From Roseobacter weihaiensis (lineage in GTDB: Bacteria; Pseudomonadota; Alphaproteobacteria; Rhodobacterales; Rhodobacteraceae), in contig NZ_JACNMO010000004.1 in assembly GCF_020622345.1 (NCBI RefSeq), forward strand, positions 186,001-250,000: 64,000 bases of DNA, given 5' to 3'. Position numbers and translations under genes: made by a program. Under the pieces are notes generated by a model. That model did not search any database and had not been told where the DNA came from. It saw only the letters and a list, made by a program, of their open reading frames with translations. Shown here piece by piece: positions 44,787-53,038 of the stretch; position 1 is the first letter of the stretch; every line of letters begins with the position of its first letter.

Positions 44787-46871
44787 TCACAGCTTGCGTC
44801 CTTCGAGAACCCACATGGACTGCGGGAAGCTCCATGGCAGGGTGATGCCGTTGTGCATGAGGGCGGCACCGGTCAGCGTTACGGGGCCGTCTTTCAGCGC
44901 CAGCTTGCCGCGCGAGAGCTGCGTGGCCGAGGCGCGATTGCGCAGGCTGATCTCGTAGCGCGCGTCATGCTCCAGCCGGGTCAGGCGCAGGGGACGCGGG
45001 GCGATCTGCGAAGAGGTATCCGCGCGCCCGGCGAACAGGACAAAACGGCTGCCGTCGCGGGATTGTTGTTGCTCGGCAATCAGCGAGGGATCTGAGGCGT
45101 CCAGCCTTAGGATGTCTGCGGTTTCCATCCAGTCGCGGTTCTGCTTCCACCAGGTGGTAATCTCGCCCAGCACATCCGCTTCGTGCGCAGTCAATTCGCG
45201 TGGGTCCATCTCGAACCCCATGTGGCGCTGTGCGGCGACCCAGCCGCGGAATTCGATGTCGAGGACGCGGCCCGAGGTGTGGCAGCTGCGCGGGCCCACA
45301 TGGCTGCCGGTGACGGCGGCGGGCAGAAAGAGCGAGGCGTTGTGCTGCATCTTCAACCGCTCCAGCGCATCATTGCTATCGGAGAGCCAGACCCGCTGCG
45401 TGCGCCGCAGGATGCCGAAGTCAATGCGTCCGCCACCGCTGGCACAGCTTTCGATCTCCACATGGGGGAAATCAGCGCGCAGCCGGTCGATCAGCGCGTA
45501 TGACCCACGGGTCTGATCTGCGTCGGGAAGGGGCAAAACGCGGTTATGGTCCCATTTGATGTAGTCGATCGGATAGGCTGACAGCAGGGCTGAGATGCGG
45601 TCATAGAGGAACGCGCGCACCTCTGGCAGAGCCATGTTCAGTGCCTTTTGCTGGCGCCCGAGGATCTGGTCCTCCGCCCCCAGGGCCCAGTCGGGATGGG
45701 CGCGGTGGATGTTGGAGTTGGGGTTGATCATCTCCGGTTCGAACCAGATGCCGAAACTCATATCCTGCGCATGCACATAGTCGATGAGCGGGCCGAGCCC
45801 GTCGGGGTACTTGCGCGGGTCCACCTCCCAGTCGCTCAAGCTCGAGGTGTCGTCATCGCGCTGTCCGAACCAGCCGTCGTCCAGCACGAAACGCTCCGCG
45901 CCAAGGGCGGCGGCGCGCGTGGCGATGTCCTTGAGCACCGGCAGGTCATGGGCGAAGTACACCGCCTCCCAGCAGTTGTAGTGCACCGGGCGGGGGCGAC
46001 CTCTGTCCGTCCAGGTGACGATCCGGTCGCGCAGGTGACGCTGGAACGAAACCGCGCATCCATTGAGCCCGTCAGACGAATAGACCGCATAGAGTGGGGC
46101 GGTGCGGAATTCGGTGGCGGGGGCCGTTTCCATCCGCGCGGCGTGGCCGAACTGGATCTGGCGGCGGCCATCGGGCAGTTCTTCGGCGATCATCCGGTGC
46201 CCGCCGGACCAGCCGTAGTGAAAGGCGAAGGCCTCGCCGGTGGTGTTGGTGGCGCGCAGGCAGGGGATGATGAGGCCGGGGAAGTGTTCGTGCCCGGTGC
46301 GGCCCGTGCGGTTCTCGCGGTAGCGGATGCCGGGCGACCAGGCGGTGCGGTTCATCTGAAACTCGCCGCACCAACGGCCCGCAAAATCAATCATGTCCTC
46401 GGCATGCTGGGGGGCGGGCAGCACCGGGGCTGCGAGCCAGTGCAGATGCAGCGGGCGATCTGCGGTCAGCGCTGCTGTCATGGCGATGACATGGGTTTCG
46501 GGATCAAGCTCGAAAGCGGCCACATAGGTCAGCCGGTTGGCCTCATCCTTGCAGGTGACGGTCAGGCCCAGGTCGGTCTGGTTTACGTGATCGAGGTGGA
46601 ATTTCGGCAAAAGCGGCGTGCCGTCCTGATCGCGCACGATGAGCCCGGGCTGTCCTGGAAAGCTGCGCGAGGCTTCGGGGCAGAGCGAGAGATCGGGGTT
46701 CTGATCCAGCATGCCGCCGGTGACATCGAGGGTACTGACCTGTGTGAGCGCGGTCAGGTCCTCGTTCATTGGCAGGGGTGCGCCCCAATAGATCACCTGT
46801 GGACAGAGCCCACCCGTGGAGGCGAGCGCCAGGGTCTGGCGCGCGTCATCAAGCCGCCAGCACTCTGTCAC
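44787..46871 (-). CDS. Alpha-galactosidase, GH36
   Basis: 694 residues, no signal peptide. It has an N-terminal beta-supersandwich, then a barrel with the nucleophile Asp in YIKWDHNR and the acid/base Asp in VWLSDSNDALER. RFVLDDGWFG and IWFEPEMINPNS are GH36 signatures. It releases galactose from melibiose, raffinose-type sugars or galactosyl-glycerol. Its start overlaps the upstream permease gene by 4 bp, so uptake and hydrolysis are co-expressed. Confidence 0.93.
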   Translation of the reverse strand: MTECWRLDDARQTLALASTGGLCPQVIYWGAPLPMNEDLTALTQVSTLDVTGGMLDQNPDLSLCPEASRSFPGQPGLIVRDQDGTPLLPKFHLDHVNQTDLGLTVTCKDEANRLTYVAAFELDPETHVIAMTAALTADRPLHLHWLAAPVLPAPQHAEDMIDFAGRWCGEFQMNRTAWSPGIRYRENRTGRTGHEHFPGLIIPCLRATNTTGEAFAFHYGWSGGHRMIAEELPDGRRQIQFGHAARMETAPATEFRTAPLYAVYSSDGLNGCAVSFQRHLRDRIVTWTDRGRPRPVHYNCWEAVYFAHDLPVLKDIATRAAALGAERFVLDDGWFGQRDDDTSSLSDWEVDPRKYPDGLGPLIDYVHAQDMSFGIWFEPEMINPNSNIHRAHPDWALGAEDQILGRQQKALNMALPEVRAFLYDRISALLSAYPIDYIKWDHNRVLPLPDADQTRGSYALIDRLRADFPHVEIESCASGGGRIDFGILRRTQRVWLSDSNDALERLKMQHNASLFLPAAVTGSHVGPRSCHTSGRVLDIEFRGWVAAQRHMGFEMDPRELTAHEADVLGEITTWWKQNRDWMETADILRLDASDPSLIAEQQQSRDGSRFVLFAGRADTSSQIAPRPLRLTRLEHDARYEISLRNRASATQLSRGKLALKDGPVTLTGAALMHNGITLPWSFPQSMWVLEGRKL

Positions 46872-47716
46872 TTTACGGCCCCCAGCGTGAGACCGGCGAT
46901 AAAGTGCTTCTGCATCAGGAAGAACATCAGCACGGGTGGCAGGGCGGCCACGATGGAGCCCGCGCTCATCAGATGGTAGGCCGCGCGGAACTGCGCATTA
47001 AAGGACGTAATGCCGGCGGTGACCGGCTGGCTTTCCGGGCCTTGGGTCAGGACCACGGCCCAGAAATAATCGTTCCAGATGAAGGTGAAGATCAGCACCG
47101 AGAGCGCCGCAATCGCAGGCTTCATCAGCGGGATCACCACGTACCAGAATATCTTCCACTCCGCGATGCCTTCGACGCGGGCCGCCTCCACCAGCTCATA
47201 GGGCAGCGCGCGGATGAAGTTGCGCATGAAGAGCGTGCAGAACCCGGTCTGAAAGGCGATGTGAAAGAGCACCAGGCCGGTTTTGGTGTTGTAGAGCCCC
47301 ATGTCGAGCGTGAGGTCACGCACCGGCACCATCAGGATCTGGAAGGGGACGAAATTGCCCGCCACGAACATGAAGAAGATCCATATGTTGGATTTGAACT
47401 TGTAGATTCCCAGCGCAAAGCCGGCAAGGCAGGACAGGGTCACCGCCCCGATGACCGTGGGTACGGTGATCAGCACCGAATTGAGCATGTAGCGCGGCAT
47501 GTCGGAGTTGAAGAACACCTGCCCGTAATTGGCGAACATCTCGAAGGAGGATGGCACGCCCCAGTAATTGCCCTGGGTGAAATCTTCGGCTGGTTTGATC
47601 GAGAAGATGGCCACGGCGATGAGGGGCAAGAGCCACATTATGAGCGCCAGCGGCAGCAGCGACTGGTAGGTGAGCTGCCAGGAGCGGGAGGTCTTTTCAA
47701 TGGGTGTGGGGAACAT
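46868..47716 (-). CDS. Sugar ABC transporter permease (MalG type)
   Basis: A 282-residue inner-membrane permease with six predicted helices. The EAA loop EAARVEGIAEWKIFWYVVIP contacts the ATPase. It ends MQKHFIAGLTLGAVK, typical of MalG/UgpE-like subunits. It pairs with the MalF-type permease at 48083-49009, but a MmcQ/YjbR gene separates the two. Confidence 0.92.
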   Translation of the reverse strand: MFPTPIEKTSRSWQLTYQSLLPLALIMWLLPLIAVAIFSIKPAEDFTQGNYWGVPSSFEMFANYGQVFFNSDMPRYMLNSVLITVPTVIGAVTLSCLAGFALGIYKFKSNIWIFFMFVAGNFVPFQILMVPVRDLTLDMGLYNTKTGLVLFHIAFQTGFCTLFMRNFIRALPYELVEAARVEGIAEWKIFWYVVIPLMKPAIAALSVLIFTFIWNDYFWAVVLTQGPESQPVTAGITSFNAQFRAAYHLMSAGSIVAALPPVLMFFLMQKHFIAGLTLGAVK

Positions 47717-47717
47717 G

Positions 47718-48086
47718 TCAGATTTCCTCCGGCAGGGGGGGCAATGCGGCCTGCGCCTTCTTGGTCAGGCCTGCGCGGATCGTGGCATATGAGACAGCGA
47801 CCCGGTGCGCCGCCTCCTCTGCCTCCAGCGCAGGCAGGTCGAGCCGGACCCATGCGCCGCGGAAGTAGGCGGGCTTTCCCGCCGCCCCTGTCTCGATCAG
47901 CATGCGCGCCATTTCGGTGTCGGCGCAGCGCACGACCGCATGATCGTCGTTCGTCGCGCGCGTGTCCGTATGACCAAAGCAGGCGAACATCTTGCCGCCG
48001 ATCTTCCACGCGTCCAGCTCGCCGGGCCCTGAGAGGACGGCGCCGGGGTGCGCGGCACAGAGGCTGTCGAATTCCGAACGGGTCAT
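47718..48086 (-). CDS. MmcQ/YjbR-family protein between two permease genes
   Basis: 122 residues of the CyaY-like MmcQ/YjbR family. Family features are a PGA-type N-terminal region, WKIGGKMFACFG in the middle and AYFRGAWVRLDLPAL near the end. The family's biochemical role is not settled. The start at 48086 has AGGAGAAGGG before it and overlaps the MalF-type stop (ATGA); one base separates it from the next permease. It is therefore fully embedded in the sugar transport operon. Confidence 0.85.
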   Translation of the reverse strand: MTRSEFDSLCAAHPGAVLSGPGELDAWKIGGKMFACFGHTDTRATNDDHAVVRCADTEMARMLIETGAAGKPAYFRGAWVRLDLPALEAEEAAHRVAVSYATIRAGLTKKAQAALPPLPEEI

Positions 48087-49009
48087 CGGCCCTTCTCCTC
48101 TTTCCACATGGACCACAGGAAGTAGGCGATGAAGACCAGCATGATAAGGAACAGCACCACGGCGATGGCGGCCCCATATCCCATGCGGAAGCCGAACTCG
48201 GCCAACGCCTTTTCGAACATGTAAAACGACAGCACGCGCGTTTGCCCGAAGGGTCCGCCATTGGTCATGATCGAGATAAGGTCAAAGGAGCGCAGCGCGC
48301 CGATGATCGTGACCACGAAGGCGATGAAAGTGGCCGGTTTGAGCTGCGGGATGATGATGTACCACAGCATCTTCCAGCCCTTGGCCCCGTCGAGACGCCC
48401 CGCTTCGATCTGCTCGGGGTCGACGGCGTTGAGACCGGTCAGGTAGAGGATCATGCAATAGGCCGTTTGCGGCCAGAGACCGGCGGCGATAATGCCGTAG
48501 GTGGCCCATGTGGGATCGCCCAGCACGTTTACGGGCCCCAGGCCCACAAGGCCCAATATGCCGTTCAGCAGGCCCTCGTTGGGCAGGTAGAACCATGAAA
48601 ATACGAGGCCAACCACCACCTGAGAGAGGACAAAGGGAAAGAAAAACAATGATTTGTAGATGCGGATGCCGGTCACGGTCTGGTTGAGGAAAAGCGCGAT
48701 GAAAAGCCCGCCGGGAATCGCCAGCAGATAAAACAGCAGCCATTTGAGGTTGTTCCAGAGCGATACCTCAAAGGCGCGATCGTCCATCAGTTCGACATAG
48801 TTGTCAAAGCCGATGAAGCGCGCCTCGCCCAGCCCGTCCCAGGCGTAAAAGGAGATCGCAATCGACTGGTAGATCGGCCAGATCACATAGAAGACAAAGA
48901 ACAGGATCGCCGGGGCCAGAAAGAGCCAGGGTGTGACGGCGATCTCATTTCGCTTGTACCAGCCGCGGTCCTTGCGGCTTGATGTGACGGTGGGATCAAC
49001 TGTTGACAT
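48083..49009 (-). CDS. Sugar ABC transporter permease (MalF type)
   Basis: A 308-residue membrane protein with six predicted helices after a cytoplasmic start. Helix 1 is LFLAPAILFFVFYVIWPIY, and the EAA loop contains EAGRLDGAKGWKMLWYIIIP (read as IEAGRLDGAKGWK). It forms the transport channel with the MalG-type permease. It is preceded by a 136-bp gap holding a hairpin that may limit readthrough from the binding-protein gene. Confidence 0.92.
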   Translation of the reverse strand: MSTVDPTVTSSRKDRGWYKRNEIAVTPWLFLAPAILFFVFYVIWPIYQSIAISFYAWDGLGEARFIGFDNYVELMDDRAFEVSLWNNLKWLLFYLLAIPGGLFIALFLNQTVTGIRIYKSLFFFPFVLSQVVVGLVFSWFYLPNEGLLNGILGLVGLGPVNVLGDPTWATYGIIAAGLWPQTAYCMILYLTGLNAVDPEQIEAGRLDGAKGWKMLWYIIIPQLKPATFIAFVVTIIGALRSFDLISIMTNGGPFGQTRVLSFYMFEKALAEFGFRMGYGAAIAVVLFLIMLVFIAYFLWSMWKEEKGR

Positions 49010-49108
49010 CGACGCATCTCCTCAGTCGTGCGGGGGCCGCAGGCTACGATCTTGCGGCGCACGCGGCAGCCTGCATCCGTGTAGGCTGGCGACTGGGCCG
49101 GTAGGAGA

Positions 49109-49137
49109 GGGGCCGGGCGCCAACCACGCCCGACCCC
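49109..49137 (-). terminator. Hairpin between binding-protein and permease genes (partial terminator)
   Basis: GGGG-C-CGGGCG pairs with CGCCCG-A-CCCC around a 7-base loop: ten pairs and one mismatch, with no clear T-run. It lies directly downstream of the binding-protein gene on the minus strand. Such hairpins often stabilise the upstream message, so the binding protein is made in excess of the permeases. Confidence 0.45.
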
Positions 49138-49145
49138 CGCAGTGC

Positions 49146-50405
49146 TTAGTTGGCGTAGACGCGCTCGGCGACCTTATCGAGACGGTTCAGGATGTCGTCG
49201 AGGTTGTCGGGAAACACCATGAATTCCTGCAGACCCTGCATGGCTTCGGCGGCCATCTCTGCAGGGAAGTCGCGGTCAAAGAACTGCGCCACGCCACCGG
49301 GGCTGTTGGAGGAGAGCATTTCGAAACCCTCGTTGAGGAACTTGTCGTCATCCACCGAGGCGCTCGCATTGACCGGCAGCTGGCCAAGGTTGGCCCCGTT
49401 GTTGATCTCGGTCTGCACGTCTGCAGAAACCACATAGCGCAGGAATTCGCGCGCAGCTTCCTTGTTCTTGGCCCCCGAGGGGATGTGGAACGTATCCGTG
49501 GGCGCGTCTTCGGCCAATTCAACATCCGGGTTGATGGCCGGGAACTGGTAGAAATCGAGTTGATCGTCAGTCAGCCCTGCTTCGCGCAGCGGCGCCACGG
49601 CGAAGTTGCCCATCAGGTAGGCCGCAGCCTCGCCGTTAACCATGAAGGGCAGCGCTTCCTGCCAGCTGTAGTTCTGGTGGTTCTCGAGGAAGGCCCCCAT
49701 GTCAATGAGTTCGCGCCAGTTGGCAAAGGTTGCCCGCACACGATCATCGGTCCATTTCACCTCGCCCGCGGCCAGCGCCATGTGGAAGTCAAACCCATTG
49801 GTGCGCATGTTGAGGTAGTCGAACCAGCCGCCAGCCGTCCACAGGAATTTGGACCCGATGGTGTAGCACGCCCGGCCCGAATCGATGATCGCCTGGCAAT
49901 TGGATTTCATCTCCTCAAAACTCGCAGGCTCGCTCAGGCCCAGCTCTTCGTAGATGTCCTTGCGGTAGTAGATACCCCATTGGTAGTAGGTGTAGGGCAC
50001 GCCCCACTGCTTGCCGTCGATGGTCATGGCCCCCTTGGTGGAGGCTAGGTTCTCGGCAATCTCAGGCTCTGCCCAGAGGTCGGAGATATCTTCGAAAAGA
50101 CCCGCAGAGACATAAGGCGTCATGCGGTTCGCCGCGTACCATGTGGCCACATCCGGTGCATCCGCGGTCAGGAAGTTGCGGATTTGGGTCTTGTAGGCCT
50201 CGCGGTCGATCACGGTGGTCTCGATGTTCAGATCGGGGTGCAACGCACCGAAATCCGAGATCATTTTTTCCATTGTCGCGCGCGGTGCGGGGTTCGAAGT
50301 GTCGAGGAAAATCTTCAGATCGCCCGACAGCTCCGCCTGTGCAGCACCTGCAAGCATGGTTGATCCGGCCAATGCCATAAGCATTGATTTGGTGGTGAAA
50401 CGCAT
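49146..50405 (-). CDS. Sugar ABC transporter substrate-binding protein
   Basis: A 419-residue periplasmic protein. It has a Sec signal peptide (basic start, hydrophobic core, AGAAQA cleavage near residue 23) and no lipobox. DLKIFLDTSNPAPRATMEKM, DAPDVATWYAANRM and WGVPYTYYQWGIYYRKD are family 1 features. Given the two galactosidases downstream, a galactoside is the likely ligand. It is the first gene of the minus-strand operon. Confidence 0.92.
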   Translation of the reverse strand: MRFTTKSMLMALAGSTMLAGAAQAELSGDLKIFLDTSNPAPRATMEKMISDFGALHPDLNIETTVIDREAYKTQIRNFLTADAPDVATWYAANRMTPYVSAGLFEDISDLWAEPEIAENLASTKGAMTIDGKQWGVPYTYYQWGIYYRKDIYEELGLSEPASFEEMKSNCQAIIDSGRACYTIGSKFLWTAGGWFDYLNMRTNGFDFHMALAAGEVKWTDDRVRATFANWRELIDMGAFLENHQNYSWQEALPFMVNGEAAAYLMGNFAVAPLREAGLTDDQLDFYQFPAINPDVELAEDAPTDTFHIPSGAKNKEAAREFLRYVVSADVQTEINNGANLGQLPVNASASVDDDKFLNEGFEMLSSNSPGGVAQFFDRDFPAEMAAEAMQGLQEFMVFPDNLDDILNRLDKVAERVYAN

Positions 50406-50449
50406 GGTGTCCTCCCTAAGGTACGTTCGTTTCTTTCTGCACTGTATCC

Positions 50450-50488
50450 GGTTTCATTATGTGGAACCCGGTTTTATATATTGAAAAC
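50450..50488. promoter_or_regulatory. Tandem imperfect palindromes, candidate IclR operators
   Basis: GGTTTCA-TTATG-TGGAACC (50450-50468) pairs six of seven arm positions. GTTTT-ATATATTG-AAAAC (50471-50488) follows 3 bp later. They sit between the divergent binding-protein and IclR genes, where a local regulator would control both directions. The site assignment is inferred. Confidence 0.4.
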
Positions 50489-50640
50489 TACAGCGCAATC
50501 TGCCTAGACTGTCAACAGTGTTCTTCGCGGGTTGGTTGAAGTGCACGGGGCGTCGCAGGCGCAAAACGGGGTCGTCCGGGGAGGAACAAGAGACACGTTT
50601 GGCAGTATATGCGACCGAGATTTGGGAGGATCGGAACACA

Positions 50641-51432
50641 ATGTCCGGCGATGGGACGGTAGGCAAGGCACTGGATGTGCTGGATCAGGTGGCAGCCTTC
50701 GGGCGGCCTGTCCGGTTTGGTGCCTTGCTGGCGCAAAGCCACTTCCCCAAGGCAACGCTCTACCGGTTTTTGCAGACGCTGACCTCCCAAGGCATGCTGA
50801 CTTATGATCCCGAGACGCAAACCTACTCCCTGGGCGTGCGGCTGGTGCGACTCGCACATGCGGCCTGGGCGCAAAGCTCACTGGCCCCCATTGCGCGCCC
50901 GCATCTGGACCGGCTGAGCAACGATATCGAGCATACCGTGCACCTGGCGCAGCTCGACAACGCGCAGGTGCTTTACGTGGACAAGCGCAACGCCGCACAG
51001 CCGCTGGAGATGTTCAGCGATGCAGGCAAGGTGGGGCCCGCCTATTGCACCGGTGTGGGCAAGGCGATGCTGGCGTTCCTGCCGCCGGGCGAGCTTGACC
51101 GGGTCATCGGGCAACAGTCGTTTCACCGTTTCACTCCCATGACATACACATGTCGGGCAACGCTGCTGGCGGAGCTTTCGGAGATTCGTGAACGCGGCTA
51201 CGCCTTTGACCGTGAAGAGCATGAGCCCGGCATCATCTGCGTCGCGCAACCGATCCTGACGGACCGGGGGCGGGTGATGGGCGCGCTGTCGGTCACCGGC
51301 TCGACACAGACGCTCGATCTTGGGGCGTTGGAGGCTTTGGCCCCGCGCCTGGGCAAGACAGCCCGCGCCATCGCCACGGAGGCGCAGGCATGGCGGTTTC
51401 CGGATACAGATTTTCAGAGAACAGGGACGTAA
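50641..51432 (+). CDS. IclR-family regulator of the galactoside regulon
   Basis: 263 residues. The N-terminal winged helix is LAQSHFPKATLYRFLQTLTS, and the effector domain shows GKAMLAFLPP, GYAFDREEHEPGIICVAQPI and GALSVTGS. The start at 50641 is preceded by GGGAGG; the longer frame from 50518 adds an unrelated stretch. It lies divergent from the transport/catabolic operon and 3 bp before the ABC ATPase gene. The inducer is probably galactose, KDGal or a related acid. Confidence 0.87.
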   Translation: MSGDGTVGKALDVLDQVAAFGRPVRFGALLAQSHFPKATLYRFLQTLTSQGMLTYDPETQTYSLGVRLVRLAHAAWAQSSLAPIARPHLDRLSNDIEHTVHLAQLDNAQVLYVDKRNAAQPLEMFSDAGKVGPAYCTGVGKAMLAFLPPGELDRVIGQQSFHRFTPMTYTCRATLLAELSEIRERGYAFDREEHEPGIICVAQPILTDRGRVMGALSVTGSTQTLDLGALEALAPRLGKTARAIATEAQAWRFPDTDFQRTGT

Positions 51433-51435
51433 GAC

Positions 51436-52494
51436 ATGACAGGTGTGACGCTCAACCAGGCCATCAAACGCTACGGTGAAACGCAGGTGATCCATGGTGT
51501 CGATCTTCAAGTCGACGACGGCGAGTTCTGTGTCTTTGTGGGCCCGTCGGGCTGCGGCAAGTCCACGCTTTTGCGGATGATCGCGGGGCTGGAAGAGACC
51601 AGCGAAGGCAAGATCAACATCGGCGCACGGGATGTCACGCATATGGACCCCTCAGAGCGGGGCGTTGCGATGGTGTTCCAGACCTATGCGCTTTATCCGC
51701 ATATGACGGTCAAGGAGAACATGGGATTTGGCCTGAAAATGAACGGGCACCCCAAGGCAGATATCGACGCCAAGGTGAAAGCGGCCTCCGATGTGCTTAA
51801 GCTGGATGACTACCTGCACCGCAAACCTGCCGCCTTGTCGGGCGGCCAGCGTCAGCGGGTGGCCATCGGGCGGGCGATTGTACGCGGCCCGGAGGTATTT
51901 CTCTTTGATGAGCCGCTCTCCAACCTCGATGCGGAGCTGCGGGTGGAGATGCGCGTGGAGATTGCCCGTCTGCACAAGGAAATCGGGGCCACGATGATCT
52001 ATGTGACCCACGATCAGGTCGAGGCGATGACGCTGGCCGACAAGATCGTGGTGCTGCGGGCCGGACATATCGAACAGGTCGGGGCCCCGCTGGAGCTTTA
52101 CCGCAACCCGGACAACCGCTTTGTGGCTGGTTTCATCGGATCGCCCGCGATGAACTTTCTGGACGGTGTCGTCACTGAAGGTGGCATTGATGTGCCCGGC
52201 CTTGGGCGCACCATCGCGGTGGAAGCCGCTCTGCCCGCGCAGGGCACGCCTGTCACATTGGGCGTGCGCCCCGAGCATCTCGAGGTCCAGATGGGGCAGG
52301 GCGCGTTACAGGCAGAACTGTCTGAGGCTTTGGGCGGCGTTTCTTATCTGCATCTTGACACGCCGACAGGCGAGCGCCTCATCGTCGAAGAACGCGGCGA
52401 TGATCGGGCAGCAGCAGGCGATACGGTTGACGTCACTTTCGAGGCCAGACGCGCAATGGTCTTTGATCGGGAAAGTGGATCGCGCATCAGGTAA
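51436..52494 (+). CDS. Sugar ABC transporter ATPase (MalK/UgpC type)
   Basis: 352 residues. Walker A is GPSGCGKST, the signature is LSGGQRQRVAIGRA, Walker B is VFLFDEPLSN and the H-loop is YVTHDQ. A C-terminal TOBE/OB-type regulatory domain (about 240-352) places it in the MalK/UgpC/MsmX group. It energises the two permeases encoded on the opposite strand. It starts 3 bp after the IclR gene. Confidence 0.93.
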   Translation: MTGVTLNQAIKRYGETQVIHGVDLQVDDGEFCVFVGPSGCGKSTLLRMIAGLEETSEGKINIGARDVTHMDPSERGVAMVFQTYALYPHMTVKENMGFGLKMNGHPKADIDAKVKAASDVLKLDDYLHRKPAALSGGQRQRVAIGRAIVRGPEVFLFDEPLSNLDAELRVEMRVEIARLHKEIGATMIYVTHDQVEAMTLADKIVVLRAGHIEQVGAPLELYRNPDNRFVAGFIGSPAMNFLDGVVTEGGIDVPGLGRTIAVEAALPAQGTPVTLGVRPEHLEVQMGQGALQAELSEALGGVSYLHLDTPTGERLIVEERGDDRAAAGDTVDVTFEARRAMVFDRESGSRIR

Positions 52495-52661
52495 GGCCGA
52501 CCCGGAAGGCTTGATCCGAGAGGCCCGCCCTTTTTGCTCGAGGTTGCGGTGAGGTCAAATATGTTCGAAATGTGTAATCTTTGGGGCATAAATATGACCT
52601 ATCCTGGCAGTATGATTGACTTCTAGGGGTGTCGCGCTGTTGGCTTCGACGTGGCGGATTT

Positions 52662-52671
52662 AACAGTCTCT
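52662..52671. repeat. 10-bp direct repeat, copy 1 (AACAGTCTCT)
   Basis: The same ten bases recur exactly at 52783-52792, 121 bp away. Copy 1 abuts the block homologous to the IS110 leader. It could mark an element boundary or a recombination product. Confidence 0.6.
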
Positions 52672-52712
52672 AGCTGAGGTGTTTTTGATGTGGGCTGACA
52701 GCAAGTAGTCTG
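52671..52712 (+). repeat. Inverted partial copy of the IS110 leader
   Basis: Reading the plus strand, this block starts TAGCTGAGGTGTTTT and continues through GGCTGACAGC and TAGTCT. The minus strand at about 54268-54308 reads AGCTGAGGTGTTTT, GGCCGACAGC, TAGTCT. About 33 of 42 positions agree by eye, including the first 14 in a row. It appears to be the left end of a related but diverged IS110-type element facing the other way, without its transposase. Confidence 0.6.
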
Positions 52713-52782
52713 TTTACTGGGTCAAAGCATAACTCTCTCCTTCCCGCGCTTCAAGAACTGGGATTTGATCAACCCGGAGTGC

Positions 52783-52792
52783 AACAGTCTCT
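52783..52792. repeat. 10-bp direct repeat, copy 2 (AACAGTCTCT)
   Basis: Exact partner of 52662-52671. Confidence 0.6.
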
Positions 52793-53038
52793 CCGGGGTC
52801 ACGCCATTATGTCGCTGTCCCGGATCAGTCCGGGTGTGCGCTGATATTTCCTGGCTGTGCCTCAATTTGGGGAATTCGATAACGAAGGGGGCAGCTCCAA
52901 CAACCGTAGCCCAAGATCCCGATGCGTGATGTGAGCATGCATCTGTCTTAGCGTTAAAACCGGAGTCTGCGATCCCTTCGCCTCCCGGGAAGATCGTCAC
53001 CAGCGCTTTTTCGCGCCAGATAGTGAACATGTGATCCA

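Larger units (their letters stand above)
52495..53038. other. Gene-free stretch between ABC ATPase and IS110 transposase
   Basis: No gene I can support. It contains two 10-bp direct repeats (52662-52671 and 52783-52792) and a block at 52671-52712 matching the IS110 leader in inverted orientation. A minus-strand frame at 52722-53138 translates but its codons overlap the transposase end and show no family. The rest looks like insertion scar or non-coding element end. Confidence 0.6.

Noticed and set aside
46769-48598. 609-codon plus-strand frame
   Set aside because: Antisense to the ABC permeases, MmcQ and the end of alpha-galactosidase; Arg/Gly/Pro-rich translation without motifs.
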